DNA of 64,000 bases from Odontocerum albicorne (lineage: Eukaryota; Arthropoda; Insecta; Trichoptera; Odontoceridae), in NCBI GenBank assembly GCA_949825065.1, contig OX463855.1, positions 40,496,301 through 40,560,300 of the forward strand, given 5' to 3'. The position numbers and the translations under genes are program-made. The notes below the pieces were generated by a model. The model did not search any database. It was not told where the DNA came from and was given only the letters and a program-made list of their open reading frames with translations. Position 1 is the first letter of the stretch, and every line of letters starts with the position of its first letter. Below are positions 1 through 10,619 of this stretch, piece after piece.

Positions 1-560
1 AAATAGATTCGGACGCTTACTAGAGGCAAAACTCTAAAAAAAAAAGGCTTACGGGGGTTTTCTACTCAAGATATTTAAAAAAAAAATTTTTTTACACATT
101 TTAAGTTTAGGCATTTGAAAAAATGTTCTTAAAAGGAAATTTTTAAATTCTCAATATTTACGAAGTTATAGCTAGCTATAAATGAGGCAGCAATTACGCC
201 GCACCGGAATGACCCAGACAATAATCTCAAAACTTTAAACGCGTTTTTATCGAAACTACTTTTTTCGACCTGGTCGACATAAAATCTCAAATTCTATCCA
301 ACCGATTGCCTTCAAATTTGGTATGAAACATCGATAAATGTTTTTATATCGTCCCTACCTTGAAAAATTCAATACTATTCTTTAAGAGTTAAAATATTTG
401 AAAAAAGGGTATAAAAAATATTTTTTTTTTTCAGACATCCGCCATTTTACGATTTTTTTTTCTCTTTGGTACCAACTATAACGACATTATTTCTTATCAA
501 GAAACTATGTATGATTTTTGTTTGAGATTTACGAAAGGGATTAAATCATGTCGACCAGCT
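1..560. other. AT-rich stretch without a recognisable gene
   Basis: There are homopolymer runs and no sustained open frame. The prose-like, low-complexity composition resembles non-coding parts of dispersed repeats, but no second copy lies in this window, so I cannot classify it. Confidence 0.4.
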
Positions 561-585
561 CACCCCCTTTTTTTTTTTTTTTTTT

Positions 586-760
586 TCAGAACAGTCTTGT
601 TTGTGCTGCCCTGAAGATGAGGTGAAAGCCTTGAAACTGGTAGGATTATACCGTTACATAAAGTGGAATAAACAGTGTTTGATAAAACAAATTTAAATGT
701 CTTAAAACCTCCACAACGTTAATGCCTTAGTTATTAACAATATACATACTATTCCTTTTT
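586..760 (+). repeat. Repeat P, single copy
   Basis: This copy of the dispersed repeat P carries the core CTGAAGA at 611-617, the hairpin GAGGTGAAAGCCTT, then GAAAC. It continues through the conserved 3' part (GTGGAATAAACAGTGTTTGA, then CCTCCACAACGTTAATGCC). Other copies lie near 13.4, 15.2, 22.7, 25.1, 28.1, 48.1, 49.4, 60.4, 61.5 and 63.8 kb. No protein is encoded. See the finding on a hammerhead-like core. Confidence 0.8.
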
Positions 761-2045
761 GGGATAAGCAGAAAAGATAGATCTACACCCCAGTGGTGTG
801 GCGTCCATATATGCTGTGGAAGAATCCCCCAGCATCCCCTAACATCTCATGTTTTTTACGCAAACAAAAATGACAATATGCTGTCATTTTTAATGCTAGT
901 GTATTATTATTTCAATGTCGTAACTTTTAACTAGTGCAGGTGTTTTCTCTCAATAATCAACAGCATCCCTCAACTCAAGTCAAATCACTCCACTATTCTA
1001 CACACGTTTCAATCAAAGTACACAACAGCTTTTACTTAATTTAAATCCAAACATCTCGTTCATGCTCTTCAGTTACAAATAATTCTCACCTTTATCTCGG
1101 TTAAAATATCTACAACCATTTCTTTCTATTCCTTTTTGTATTCTTGAAAATATGTGCTGTTTATTAACATTGGTTCACTGCAGCTTCCAAGTTACTCCTT
1201 AATCCCATAAACTGCGTGATAAAATAACAACGAAAGAAAAACTCCTGTGCTATAAACCGAATTAAATTTAAACGACAATTTAACTTTTAAAAATAATAGT
1301 TACCGAAAACGGATATATAAATTAATTGGTGTTTAAACAATATCGGCGGCATAGATTAAGATGTCGCCTCGTACAAATTACTTATTCCAAATCTATGATT
1401 ATCTCAACGGGTCCATGTGAACAGCGCCAGCAAAGAGAAGAGTTTCTCAGGCGGCCCGATAATATCGAGGCTTTTAGGGAGACGTTTACATATTTATGGG
1501 GCATTTGCATAAATTAGTGTGTCGTCTCATAAATACTTTATTTATACCAAATTAAGAAATATAATTTTAACCGTGCGACATTTCAAATTGGGTATTTAAA
1601 GTTTAAAGTAATAAATGTAATAATATTCATTTAAATAATTTTAATCTATAACGATAAGCTATTTTCGTGGGTTAGTTGTTGAGACGGTCGTCTTTCAAAC
1701 CGGAGGTTACTGGTTTGATTTCTTATTGAAATCTAAGCAAAAATCGAAAACCATACATTGATAGATCAATAAAAGAAACCACGTTGACATGGCGTAAATT
1801 TACACAATTCAAACACACCTTCGAAAGCATCTTCAATCAGTGTAATCTCCCATTTCTTTTTTTACGGATATGAGACATGGACCATGAATCCAAAGCTACA
1901 GAAAAAACTTGAAGACTTGGCCTAGTTGTGCAAGGTTTTGCGAAATGCAAATAATAATGCCAACGTTTCGAAAACAAAAAAACGTTCCAGTTTTCATCTT
2001 CAACGCGTGTTCGCTGTCAATATCAGCAAGTAGCAAAATTGAATA
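761..2045. other. No gene seen; degenerate SINE-like trace
   Basis: Only short frames occur, none with a recognisable domain. Around 1670-1735 a weak tRNA-like segment (GAGACGGTCGTCTTTCAA, then GGAGGTTACTGGTTTGAT) resembles the head of SINE A, with a damaged B box. The rest is AT-rich and unclassified. Confidence 0.4.
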
Positions 2046-2119
2046 CGAACCAGTCCTCGGGGTAGATAGACAAGACAGATCGCCAGATTTTCCTATGTCG
2101 ACAACACATTTTTATTATT

Positions 2120-2540
2120 ATTATTTTTTTGTATCCACTTGGCACCAATTTCTCCTGTTACACAAAGAGGGTCTGCTTCTAGCGTTAGCTTATTCATTAG
2201 GAAAAATATCAGCCAGGATTCTTCTCATACTGCTAGACGGTACCGAGAATATATCATCAGTGTCATTCGGTTGGTTCAATATCTCTATTACGCGTGACTG
2301 TGTGTTTAGCCATGATATTCGTCCAGTAAGTTGGTATGTAGAACAGAGGGTGATTCCTTGCACGGCTATATTTATTGGGTACATATAAACTTAGTGCTTC
2401 TAGAATCGCGGGACAGTTAAAGGAACCTTGGAAAACCTTTATTAGGAATATCGCAATGGATTCTTGCCTTCTTGCCCGTGTATCTTTACACCTTCTCTGT
2501 GATTTACACCTTCTTGTTTTATTATATTGACTCATATAGT
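2120..2540 (-). mobile_element. LINE-J 3' fragment (Jockey/CR1-like)
   Basis: On the minus strand this is the C-terminal tail of a non-LTR reverse transcriptase ORF. It has the segments ESIAIFLIKVFQG, CPAILEALSLYVPNKYSRAR and SSSMRRILADIFPNE, which recur in copies at 2766-3360, 6700-7220 and 11405-11960. It is a 5'-truncated, frameshifted fossil. The 3' end lies at the low-coordinate side, next to a TTATTA-rich stretch. Confidence 0.75.
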
Positions 2541-2604
2541 GCCTTTAATTTAGTATCACAAATCTTCCTAAATTGGATGGATTGCCTATTATAAAATAAA
2601 AAAA

Positions 2605-2765
2605 GGGTTCTAGCCCATCATTCTGGTTGATTGGAAGAGATTATCACATGACAATAAAACTACTACGTTACAGGACCACCGAGCTCTAATTAGCAAGACG
2701 CCTGTCTTGGATCCCATGGATTGCGGGTTCGATTCCCATTCTAACCAAGAGTTAAGATTTTTTAT
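2605..2765 (+). mobile_element. SINE A: tail of one copy followed by head of another
   Basis: 2615-2680 matches the SINE A tail (TGGTTGATTGGAAGAGATT, then ACATGACAATAA). 2683-2765 matches its tRNA-derived head, with TAGCAAGACGCCTGTCTT (A-box side) and GGGTTCGATTCCCATT (B box). The two pieces abut, so one SINE seems to have inserted at or near another. The poly-T/A stretch runs directly into LINE-J. Confidence 0.75.
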
Positions 2766-3360
2766 CCACTTTGGACGAATTTCTCTTGTGACACAAAGAG
2801 GGTCTGCTTCTAACGTTAGCTTATTCATTAGGAAGAATATCAGCCAGGATTCTTCTCATACTGCTAGGCGGTACCGAGAATATATCAACAGTGTCATTCA
2901 GTTGGTTCAATATCTCTATACCACGCGTGACTGAGTATTTAGCCATGATATTCGTCCTGCAAGTTGGTATGTAGAACAGAGGGTGATTCCTTGCACGGCT
3001 ATATTTATTGGGTACATATAAACTTAGTGCTTCTAGAATCGCGGGACAGTTAAACCAACCTTGTAAAACCTTTATTAGGAACATCGCAATGGATTCTTGC
3101 CTTCTTGTTTCGAGGCTTCTATAATTACACACCGTGAGAAGTTCGACATGGTGAGCATATTTTGGGTAATCGCCTTTTGTTCTGTACCATAGATATCTGA
3201 GGATTTTTTTTTTGTATTTGTTCTATATTGTTTTTATATTTGAGCTGATGAGGAGCCCAAACCGTAGATGCATATTCTAATTTGGTTCTAATTAGATAAT
3301 TATATAAGTTTCGGAGGATATCGGTGCTGTTAAATTCTCTTGATATTATCATTATAAAAC
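2766..3360 (-). mobile_element. LINE-J 3' fragment (longest copy)
   Basis: Minus-strand frames give the C-terminal half of a non-LTR reverse transcriptase. The segment LIRTKLEYASTVWAPHQLKY (3230-3300) is typical of the Jockey/CR1 thumb region. It is followed by YPKYAHHVELLTVCNYRSLE-like residues and the CPAILEALSLYVPNKYSRAR tail. A frame change near 3125 separates the two halves, so it is inactive. The catalytic FADD box is absent because the copy is 5'-truncated. Confidence 0.8.
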
Positions 3361-3394
3361 CGAGTAGTTTGTAACAATCATTAAAAAACCGAGT

Positions 3395-4100
3395 AGTTTA
3401 GTTTCCTACACCTACGATTTCACTGTCTTCTTACGTTTCCTTATTTGAGAACAGCGGCGGCCGGTCCCGAGGTGCGCTGGTGCGCTGAGCACCAACGCAC
3501 CTTGAGACGCTGAGCGAATATGAAATATCGCTGTCTCACTGTCTGCCCTATATGAATTAGCGTTTCCATCCGATGCGTAATGGAGATCGCTCCGGTGGTA
3601 TTGGCAAACTTGGCTGGTCAATTTGAAAGAAATATTTTAATTTTTTTTTTTAATTTTCACTTAAATAAAAATACTCGTACCATTTGGCAGTATTCTTAAA
3701 CATATTTAATCTATACAAATAGTCAACATTTTTGGAAGTCATGTTTGCGAATATATAATATAATTTAATTATTGCAAATTATTTCTCCGGTTCAACGCAC
3801 CAGCGCACCTCGAGACCGGCCGCTGCTGTTTGAGAATAAAATTCACTTGACCCAACCATACTTTTTTTGGCATTTCTCTACCATTCCATCTACTCACATT
3901 TATATTAAATATCTATTTTGCTAGCCTTTCTTCATTCGTTCGTTCCACGTGTCCAAACCATTTCAGCGTGATCATCTTCATCTTACCCAACACATCCCCC
4001 TTAATTTTACATTAATCCCTAATCATTTCCATTCCGTATTCTGTCATACTGTCACCTCAATAGACGCTTATCTACAGCATAATTCGGATCCTCAAGTGTT
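3395..4100 (-). mobile_element. RTE-a fragment split by a hAT MITE
   Basis: Minus-strand sequence on both sides of the MITE (3395-3443 and 3837-4020) matches the tail of RTE-a seen intact near 38.9-39.1 kb: the lysine-rich MKK..LRWFGHVER segment and the DQVN.IL segment. Joining the flanks and removing one 8-bp duplication gives the continuous RTE-a arrangement. 4020-4100 may continue upstream in the same element. It is a fossil with several stops. Confidence 0.65.
3452..3828. mobile_element. Non-autonomous hAT-type MITE (377 bp)
   Basis: Terminal inverted repeats of about 35 bp start CAGCGGCGGCCGGTCCCGAG on the left and CAGCAGCGGCCGGTCTCGAG on the inverted right end. The element is flanked by a perfect 8-bp direct repeat TTTGAGAA (3444-3451 and 3829-3836). 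An 8-bp duplication with CAG-starting termini fits the hAT superfamily. It contains no transposase. GC-rich ends surround an AT-rich core. Confidence 0.88.
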
Positions 4101-4490
4101 TTTCCACATCCAAGGGCAATTATTGACAAGAGAAAATCATTTCCTGAATATTCACAAACTCGCGTCAAACATTACTTGTGGTCGAGGGGAAAATCTACGT
4201 TTCATTTATGTATAAGGAACGGAATCTCTGAACATCCTGTAGATCTCTCTCTTCCAACTTGGATTTACCTTTTTTCTTGTCAATACCGTTTACGTTATGG
4301 AATTAGACTTAAAATGCAAAGATATTCCCCTGCTTGCAGTATTCTTACCAAGAATGATTTTTATTTCATATAAAATAGTTACACGTAATGAAATATCCTA
4401 TTATTTTATTCAAATAATAGATAAATGTTAAAAATAGTAAAAATTCAGATTTTTCTTTAGATAAATAAACACTAGAAGCCAACGTTTTTT
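4100..4490. other. No gene seen
   Basis: AT-rich sequence with short frames and no recognisable domain. Its right edge (ACCAAAATTTATTATTATAT) resembles repeat R and leads into the 39-bp satellite. Confidence 0.4.
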
Positions 4491-4497
4491 GGTGAGG

Positions 4498-5510
4498 TCT
4501 TACCAAAATTTATTATTATATATGAACATTCGTCGTCATTGCGTCAATTTATTATTATATAGGCATGAACATTCGTCGACATTGCGTCAATTTATTATTA
4601 TATATGAAGATTCGTAGTCATTGCGTCAATTTATTTTTATATAGGTATGAACATTCGTCGTCATTGCGTCAATTTATTATTATATATGAACATTCGTCGT
4701 CATTGCGTCAATTTATTATTATATAGGTATGAACATTCGTCGTCATTGCGTCAATTTATTATTATATATGAACATTCGTCGTCATTGCGTCAATTTATTA
4801 TTATATATGAACATTCGTCGTCATTGCGTCGATTTATTACTATATATGAATATTCGTTGTCATTGCGTCAATTTATTATTATATATGAATATTCGTCGTC
4901 ATTGCGTCAGTTTATTATTATATATGAATATTCGTCGTCATTGCGTCAATTTATTATTATATATGTACATTCGTCGTCATTGCGTTAATTTATTATTATA
5001 TATGAACATTCGTCGTCATTGCGTCAATTTATTATTATATATGAACATTCGTCGTCATTGCGTCAATTTATTACTATATATGAACATTCGTCGTCAGTCC
5101 GCCAATTATTATATGTGAACATTCGTCGTCATTGCGTCAAATGATTATTATACATACATGAACATTCGTCGTCATTGCGCCAATTTATTACTATATATGA
5201 ACATTCGTCGTCATTGCGTCAATTTATTATTATATAGGTATGAACATTCGTCGTCATTGCGCCAATTTATTACTATATATGAACATTCGTCGTCATTGCG
5301 TCAATTTATTATTATATAGGTATGAACATTCGTCGTCATTGCGTCAATTTATTATTATATATGAACATTCGTCGTCATTGCGTCAATTTATTATTATACA
5401 TGAACATTTGTCGTCATTGCATCAATTTATTATTATATATGAACATTCGTCGTCATTGCGTCAATTTATTATTATGTATGAACATTCGTCGTCATTGCGT
5501 CAATTCAGTT
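4498..5510 (+). repeat. 39-bp satellite array (~25 copies)
   Basis: The unit is about 39 bp, ATGAACATTCGTCGTCATTG followed by CGTCAATTTATTATTATAT, with a 43-bp variant carrying an extra ATAGGT-like insert. Because 39 is a multiple of 3 and the unit lacks stops in some frames, it gives spurious proteins of repeated MNIRRHCVNLLLY. Point variation is light in the middle and heavier near 5090-5160. Confidence 0.95.
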
Positions 5511-5720
5511 GGAAAGCGAAGCTGTGTGTGTGTCGTGAAGTTTTCATCTGTTCTTTTTTCTCAAGTGAATGAAGCGTTGCACACCAGCAAACTCACCGCA
5601 TTGGATCCGATAGCACTACTACCGACAGAACTAAAGTAAGACGATCGGAGCAAACCGGAATGTTTATCCCCGTTTTTTTAAGAATAGATATGACCGAAGT
5701 CAGAGATATTTATTCACATA
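5506..5720 (+). repeat. Repeat Q copy
   Basis: A dispersed repeat of about 180 bp starts CAGTTGGAAAGCGAAGCTGTG and ends near TAGATATGACCGAAGTCA. Related copies are at 56112-56290 and 62882-63060. All contain ACCAGCAAACTCAC-like and GGATCCGAT segments. There is no coding signal and the class is unknown; it could be a SINE or a LINE 3' untranslated part. Confidence 0.75.
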
Positions 5721-5779
5721 ATTTAAAAAGGAATCTTTAAGTTTTATTATTGAAAATTTAACAGACCTTCCGATATGAT

Positions 5780-5840
5780 AGTTACACATTTGGATTTAGG
5801 TGTAGTATAGCGTAAATATGTAGTATTCATATATAATACC
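5780..5840 (-). repeat. Repeat R fragment
   Basis: The minus strand resembles the motif CACCTAAAGCCGAATGTG shared by copies near 7575, 35275, 40455, 48590 and 63905. It is short and degenerate. Confidence 0.5.
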
Positions 5841-5849
5841 AACATAAAT

Positions 5850-6090
5850 ATCATCAAGCCGCCCCCTTGCGGGGTAGCCAGAGAGAACAGATCTCCAATA
5901 TTTTCTACCCAAGCAAAAAACTTTCGCCTCGTCCATATTCATACATCTCTTCATGCACAATCTTATATTATTCATACGTCGCCCTTGACTTTATTTCAAA
6001 AACTGGTACACTTGGTCCAGTCACGTTTTCCTCGGTCTGCCTCTTCCACGCACACCTTGCACTTCTGACTTGTATATTCGCTTAGTATTT
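5850..6090 (-). mobile_element. RTE-a 3' fragment
   Basis: Minus-strand features match the tail of RTE-a: the region of the terminal VSAYP..GKR motif at 5860-5880, then the segment matching RTE-a toward 6085. It is heavily mutated and 5'-truncated, with no functional frame. Confidence 0.5.
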
Positions 6091-6094
6091 TTTC

Positions 6095-6195
6095 TTCTTC
6101 ATATAATAATAATAATAATAATAATACAAGAGTAATTTATATAGAGCGCCGTTTAGAGAGCAAACTCTCCTTAAGGGAGATCGTCCAAATAAAAT
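6095..6195 (-). mobile_element. SINE B fragment
   Basis: A run of about seven AAT triplets is followed by ATATAGAGCGCCGTTTAGAG and AGCAAACTCTC. The same inverted sequence lies at 7455-7545, 36655-36760 and 60185-60260, where GGTTCGAAT B-box-like motifs precede it. The AAT-repeat tail fits a SINE. Confidence 0.6.
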
Positions 6196-6694
6196 CGAAT
6201 TTTGAAGACTATTGCGCTTTTTAGATTCTTGGTATTTCAGACAAATTCAGTTTATTTGATTGACAATACAGATTTTATAACAATACAGATTTTAAAAAAA
6301 AAACTAGGCGACATTCTGTCTAGTTAAGTCCACAACTGAGCAAAATGCACCACATTCCAATTGCACCACAAAATGGTCAAAGCCCGAAAAGGGGATTCCT
6401 CGAGGGCAAAATGAATAAAACAGTGAAAAGGAATACAATAAGGCCTAACTGTTGCAGTACAAAAGCTGTAACAGACTTTCTGTTCAGTGATCCTTAGGAC
6501 GTTCTGTCCTTGCGAGAGCCATCTCTTGAAGGGTCTTCAAGAACTGCCATAAAAACCAATTGTGCTCTAAATATTCTATAGAGACGATTCACTGTGTTAT
6601 TTTGACAATTTAAATATATTGCCAGAGTTAAGACGGTAACATTATATGTACAATGTGGATTTAGTTAATTTATTTTATCTATTTTATCTAGTAT
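6196..6694. other. No gene seen
   Basis: There are no frames with recognisable domains and no second copy in the window. Confidence 0.35.
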
Positions 6695-7220
6695 ATGTTA
6701 TCGTTTATTATTTTTTTATCCACTTTGCACGGATTTCTCCTGTTACACAAAGAGGGTCTGCTTCTAGCGTTGGCTTATTCGTTAGGAATAATATCAGCCA
6801 GGATTCTTCTCATACTGCTAGACGGTGCCGAGAATATAACTACTGTGTCATTCAGTTGGTTCAATATCTCTATACCACGCGTGACTGAGTGTTTAGCCAT
6901 GATATTCGTCCTGTAAGTTGGTATGTAGAACAGAGGGTGATTCCTTGCACAGCTATATTTATTAGGTACATGTAAACTTATTGCTTCTAGAATCGCGGGA
7001 CAGTTAAAGCAACCTTGGAAAACCTTAAGTAGAAATATAGCAATGGATTCTTGCCTTCTTGTTTCGAGGCTTCTATAGTTACACACTGTGAGAAGTTCGA
7101 CATAGTGAGCATATTTTGGATAATCACCTTTGTTCTGTACCATATATATCGGAGGTTTTTTTTTGTATTTGTTCTATATTGTTTTTTTTTTTAATATTTG
7201 AGCTGATGAGGAGCCCAAAC
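6695..7220 (-). mobile_element. LINE-J 3' fragment
   Basis: A minus-strand frame of 122 codons (7143 to 6775) contains the whole C-terminal tail: YPKYAHYVELLTVCNYRSLE, CPAILEAISLHVPNKYSCAR and SSSMRRILADIIPNE. It is the least interrupted LINE-J tail here but lacks all catalytic parts. The 3' end lies at about 6700, next to a T-rich stretch as in the other copies. Confidence 0.8.
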
Positions 7221-7224
7221 TGTT

Positions 7225-7450
7225 AATTATGTTAAACTGTCAATTCGGCGGAAAGCAGAACTTTAAGGTTGATTTATTTTCATCTTATAAATTGATTGTT
7301 CCAAATTGATCCAATAATACGGCGAAATATTATGATCGAGCTTTTTCAATATGTGGTCATGTGGCGTAGAATGGTCTGCCTTCTGGTGTCAGAGATATGC
7401 AACTTAGAGAAGCAATAAACCATAAACTTATTCTGGAGATCTAATCTAAA
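7225..7450. other. No gene seen
   Basis: Unclassified AT-rich sequence. Confidence 0.3.
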
Positions 7451-7454
7451 TTTA

Positions 7455-7550
7455 TGAGTGGATTTGAACCCTGAGTTAGAGCGCTTTTGAGAAGTTTGCT
7501 CTCTAAACAGCGTAATATAACTTGTCCTTTTATTATTATTATTATTCTAA
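7455..7550 (+). mobile_element. SINE B copy
   Basis: GGATTTGAACCCTGA (B-box-like) is followed by TTAGAGCGCTTTTGAGAAG and TTTGCTCTCTAAACAGCG, then a TTATTATTA tail. It matches 36655-36760 and 60185-60260. Confidence 0.6.
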
Positions 7551-7559
7551 AATATTATT

Positions 7560-7655
7560 GTATTATACATGAACACTACACTCCACCTAAAGCCGAATGT
7601 GTTGTTATCACATATCGGAAGATCTGTAAAGACTTCATTGTAGTTCGTCATATCT
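7560..7655 (+). repeat. Repeat R copy
   Basis: It contains GAACACTACACTCCACCTAA, then AGCCGAATGTGTT and ATATCGGAAGATCT. It shares these blocks with 48555-48660 and partly with 35262-35345. Class unknown. Confidence 0.65.
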
Positions 7656-7740
7656 TGGTAACTCTTCTGCTTCTTTTTTTTTTTGCTTAATATTGTTTGG
7701 GCATGTGGAACGAAGAAAAACTGAATACAGAACGAAGTTA

Positions 7741-8612
7741 TTGTGAATTAATGTTAATGACGTGTTGAGTAAGATGAAAAAGAACACTCTGAGATAGTTT
7801 GAGCATGTAAAACTAATATATAAAGATTTAAAAGAGCACTCCGAGATAGTTTGAGCATGTAAAACTAATATATAAAGATTTAAAAGAGCACTCCGAGATA
7901 GTTTGAGCATGTAAAACTAATATATAAAGATTTAAGAGCAATCCGAGATAGTTTGAGCATGTAAAACTAATATATAAAGATTTAAAAGAGCACTCGGAGA
8001 TAGTTTAAGCATGTAAAACTAATATATGAAGATTTAAACTATTTAAAAGAGCACTCTGAGATAGTTTGAGCATGTAAAACTAATATATAAAGATTTAAAA
8101 GAGCACTCCGAGATAGTTTAAGCATGTAAAACTAATATATAAAGATTTAAAACAGCACTCCGCGATAGTTTGAGAATGTAAAACTAATATGTAAAGCTTT
8201 AAAAGAGCACTCTGAGATAGTTTGAGCATGTAAAACTAATATATAAAGATTTAAAAGAGCACTCCGAGATAGTTTAAGCATGTAAAACTAATATATAAAG
8301 ATTTAAAACAGCACTCCGCGATAGTTTGAGAATGTAAAACTAATATGTAAAGCTTTAAAAGAGCACTCTGAGATAGTTTGAGCATGTAAAACTAATATAT
8401 AAAGATTTAAAAGAGCACTCCGAGATAGTTTAAGCATGTAAAACTAATATATAAAGATTTAAAAGAGCACTCCGCGATAGTTTGAGAATGTAAAACTAAT
8501 ATATAAAGATTTAAAAGAGCACTCGGAGATAGTTTAAGCATGTAAAACTAATATATAAAGATTTAAAAGAGCACTCGGAGATAGTTTGAGCATGTAAAAC
8601 TAATGTATAAAG
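7741..8612 (+). repeat. 52-bp satellite array derived from RTE-a
   Basis: About 16 units of 52 bp follow the pattern GAGCACTCCGAGATAGTTTG, AGCATGTAAAACTAATATAT, AAAGATTTAAAA. The first unit follows GTGTTGAGTAAGATGAAAAAG, the RTE-a coding segment for VLSKMKKSTLRWFGHVE. The unit itself matches the next 32 bases of that segment with few differences. Longer-period similarity exists: the GATAGTTTGAGAATG variants recur every third unit around 8160-8340. Confidence 0.93.
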
Positions 8613-8870
8613 ATTAAAAAAAAACAATATACAATGCAAATTAAAAAGTAAGGCATTGTAAAAGAAGGCCAAGTATGGTTCGATCAAGTGAATGACATTT
8701 TGAAAGAATAAATTGTAACTAGTCTGAGAAATCGTAGGAATTGTAGGCAAAGGTGAAGTGTGAATGTGGAAGAGGCGAAATGTGCGTGTCGATATAGGAA
8801 AATATGGCACTCTGTCTTCTCTGCCTACTCCAACAGAGAAACGACATGATTGTACGTATGTATGCAAGAC
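8613..8870 (+). mobile_element. RTE-a 3' tail continuing from the satellite
   Basis: Plus-strand frames show DQVNDILKE, then RNRRNCRQR, EEAKCACRYRKIWHSVFSAY and NRETT. This is the normal downstream order of RTE-a, so the satellite grew inside one RTE-a copy. It has internal stops and is not functional. Confidence 0.75.
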
Positions 8871-9374
8871 GTATACATATTTAAGGCATTGAAAAAACTT
8901 TTTGGTTGGTTGAAGTAAATGCCACTATGCAACAAACCAACATACAACGAAAGTGAAATAGAATACTATACAAGAAATACACAATTCAATGGCAAGGTTT
9001 TTTTTTTATTGCTGGAATTGCAATCGATATTATCTCTTTGCTTTTTATACCTCCGGATTTGCCTCATGGCACCTTTAGGGTAATTCCGGGTTTTCGAAGG
9101 GGCGGTGCTATTCATTTGGATAATCACTGGTTTGGAGCTGAGCTGAACTGTCAAAAAAGGAAAAAGGTATTGAATGGACAGGTTTTAGTAATTCTTAACA
9201 TCTTCCTCATTCATTGAATGTGGACAAGAGTTTTATTCGCAGACATTAGCTGCTAAAACGAACCTCGGAGTTTCGTACTAATACTAACTCTATTAATGAT
9301 AAAATCAGTTTAATATATAGCTTCAATTATATGATAAGTAATCTTCTATATGTGTTATTGATATAAAAGTTTTC
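8871..9374. other. No gene seen
   Basis: Unclassified sequence; short frames only. Confidence 0.35.
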
Positions 9375-10230
9375 TTAATGACGACTTCTGTGACCAAATG
9401 TATAAGACGCTTGTCTTTCAATCCGTGGGTTGTGGTTTCGATTTCCGTTAGAATCCAGATATTTAAAAAAAAAATCAGTCTAGTCTTCATTTAACCTTTC
9501 CTTCCCTGTGTTGGGTATCTTCTACACGTTGCTTCTAATAACCATCAATATCTCTATAAATATAATAAATACAAGGTTAAGATTTTAGGTATTCCTCCAT
9601 AATATATTTACGCATTGATTTCAAAAATAATATTAATAATAATCAGAATTTATCGACTACATCGAGGTGTTTTGTAAAGATCGAAAACAAATTCGCATTT
9701 AAACGCTGCGAGTGCCTCGTCTTGACGATAGGTGGATAGTATGCGGGAAGCGCGAGACTATATTCGCATCTCACTCTTGCATACTAGACTGAATTGCGAG
9801 GAGCTGAATTGTCTCAACGTCGTAAGCAAAGGCGTAAGCGCCGGGGTATGCGACTGACGTTCCGCGCCACTAGTAGCTTCTAGGCTTGCTAATAGGTTAG
9901 ACGTACGCCCGTTCCGTGAGCGTTTTTTAATGTTTTCAGATGGTTTTTTAATGTTTTCAGCAAATAAATCTCAATTATTATAATTTTTAACTTCAATTAT
10001 AATTAATTAAGGGGATTATCTATGAATGTTCTTATTTTTCCGATTTAAAATCGCTAATTTTTTATTGCGTACTCACTACCCAACACCGGAGCACGCGTAT
10101 TATTTTTATCACCGTAAGGGAAGGGTTAAAGCCTCTTTATTAACCTTCATCTTTCTGGTTGGTTAGAAGACATTTCTACGTGGTAATAAACTCACCAGGT
10201 TATACTGTAAACAACGAAAGTGTAAGATAA
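9375..10230 (+). mobile_element. SINE A copy split by a TTAA element
   Basis: The left part (9375-9490) has the tRNA-derived head with AAGACGCTTGTCTTTCAATC and GGTTTCGATTTCCG. The right part (10130-10230) has the tail with CATCTTTCTGGTTGGTTAG, then CTCACCAGGTTATACTGTA. The break falls in TTCATTTAA..GCCTCTT, where the copy at 50070-50265 reads uninterrupted. The SINE predates the insertion. Confidence 0.8.
9495..10125. mobile_element. TTAA-flanked non-autonomous element (piggyBac-like), 631 bp
   Basis: TTAA lies at both edges (9491-9494 and 10126-10129). Ends are imperfect inverted repeats, CCTTTCCTTCCCTGTG against CCCTTCCCTTACGGTG. A subterminal inverted repeat GTGTTGGGTA lies at 9508-9517, with its complement at 10077-10086. 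A related copy in the opposite orientation lies at 53866-54490 and a partial relative at 47520-47760. There is no transposase. TTAA target choice is typical of the piggyBac superfamily; assignment beyond that is inference. Confidence 0.82.
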
Positions 10231-10618
10231 TACAATATTATAACTAGTGTGCGGCTAAATATCATAAACTGTCCGACAGTACTGCCTGGAGGTTTCGAGG
10301 GAATAATTATAATAAATAATTTGTAAGAAATAAGTAAAACGTACGGATTATGCCATGATGGCCAGTAAAACGACATTTTACCATTTATGAATCGACGGAT
10401 TACTCCACAGGATGGCGGTTTATGGACTTGTAACGGGAAGTCAAACGAAATGCAAAAACAAATACCCACATTCGGATTTTTTACGTGCATAAATAGACAC
10501 ATTTTTTCAGCAAGTTGCATGCATGTTGAATACATATTTGTTTAAATTAAAGCTGTAGCAGATCGAGCCGTTTCGAAACATCTTGCTATCGGAAACACTA
10601 AAATAGGGCTCACAATGT
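10231..10618. other. No gene seen
   Basis: A 111-codon minus frame (10535-10200) shows no domain and overlaps the SINE tail. I do not call a gene. Confidence 0.35.
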
Positions 10619-10619
10619 A

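Noticed and set aside
4498..5510. CRISPR-like array
   Set aside because: Repeats are directly contiguous with no unique spacers, and the genome is eukaryotic. The same applies to the 52-, 64-, 85- and 87-bp arrays.
4647..5639. Repeat proteins made of MNIRRHCVNLLLY units
   Set aside because: They arise in several frames from a 39-bp (3 x 13) satellite.
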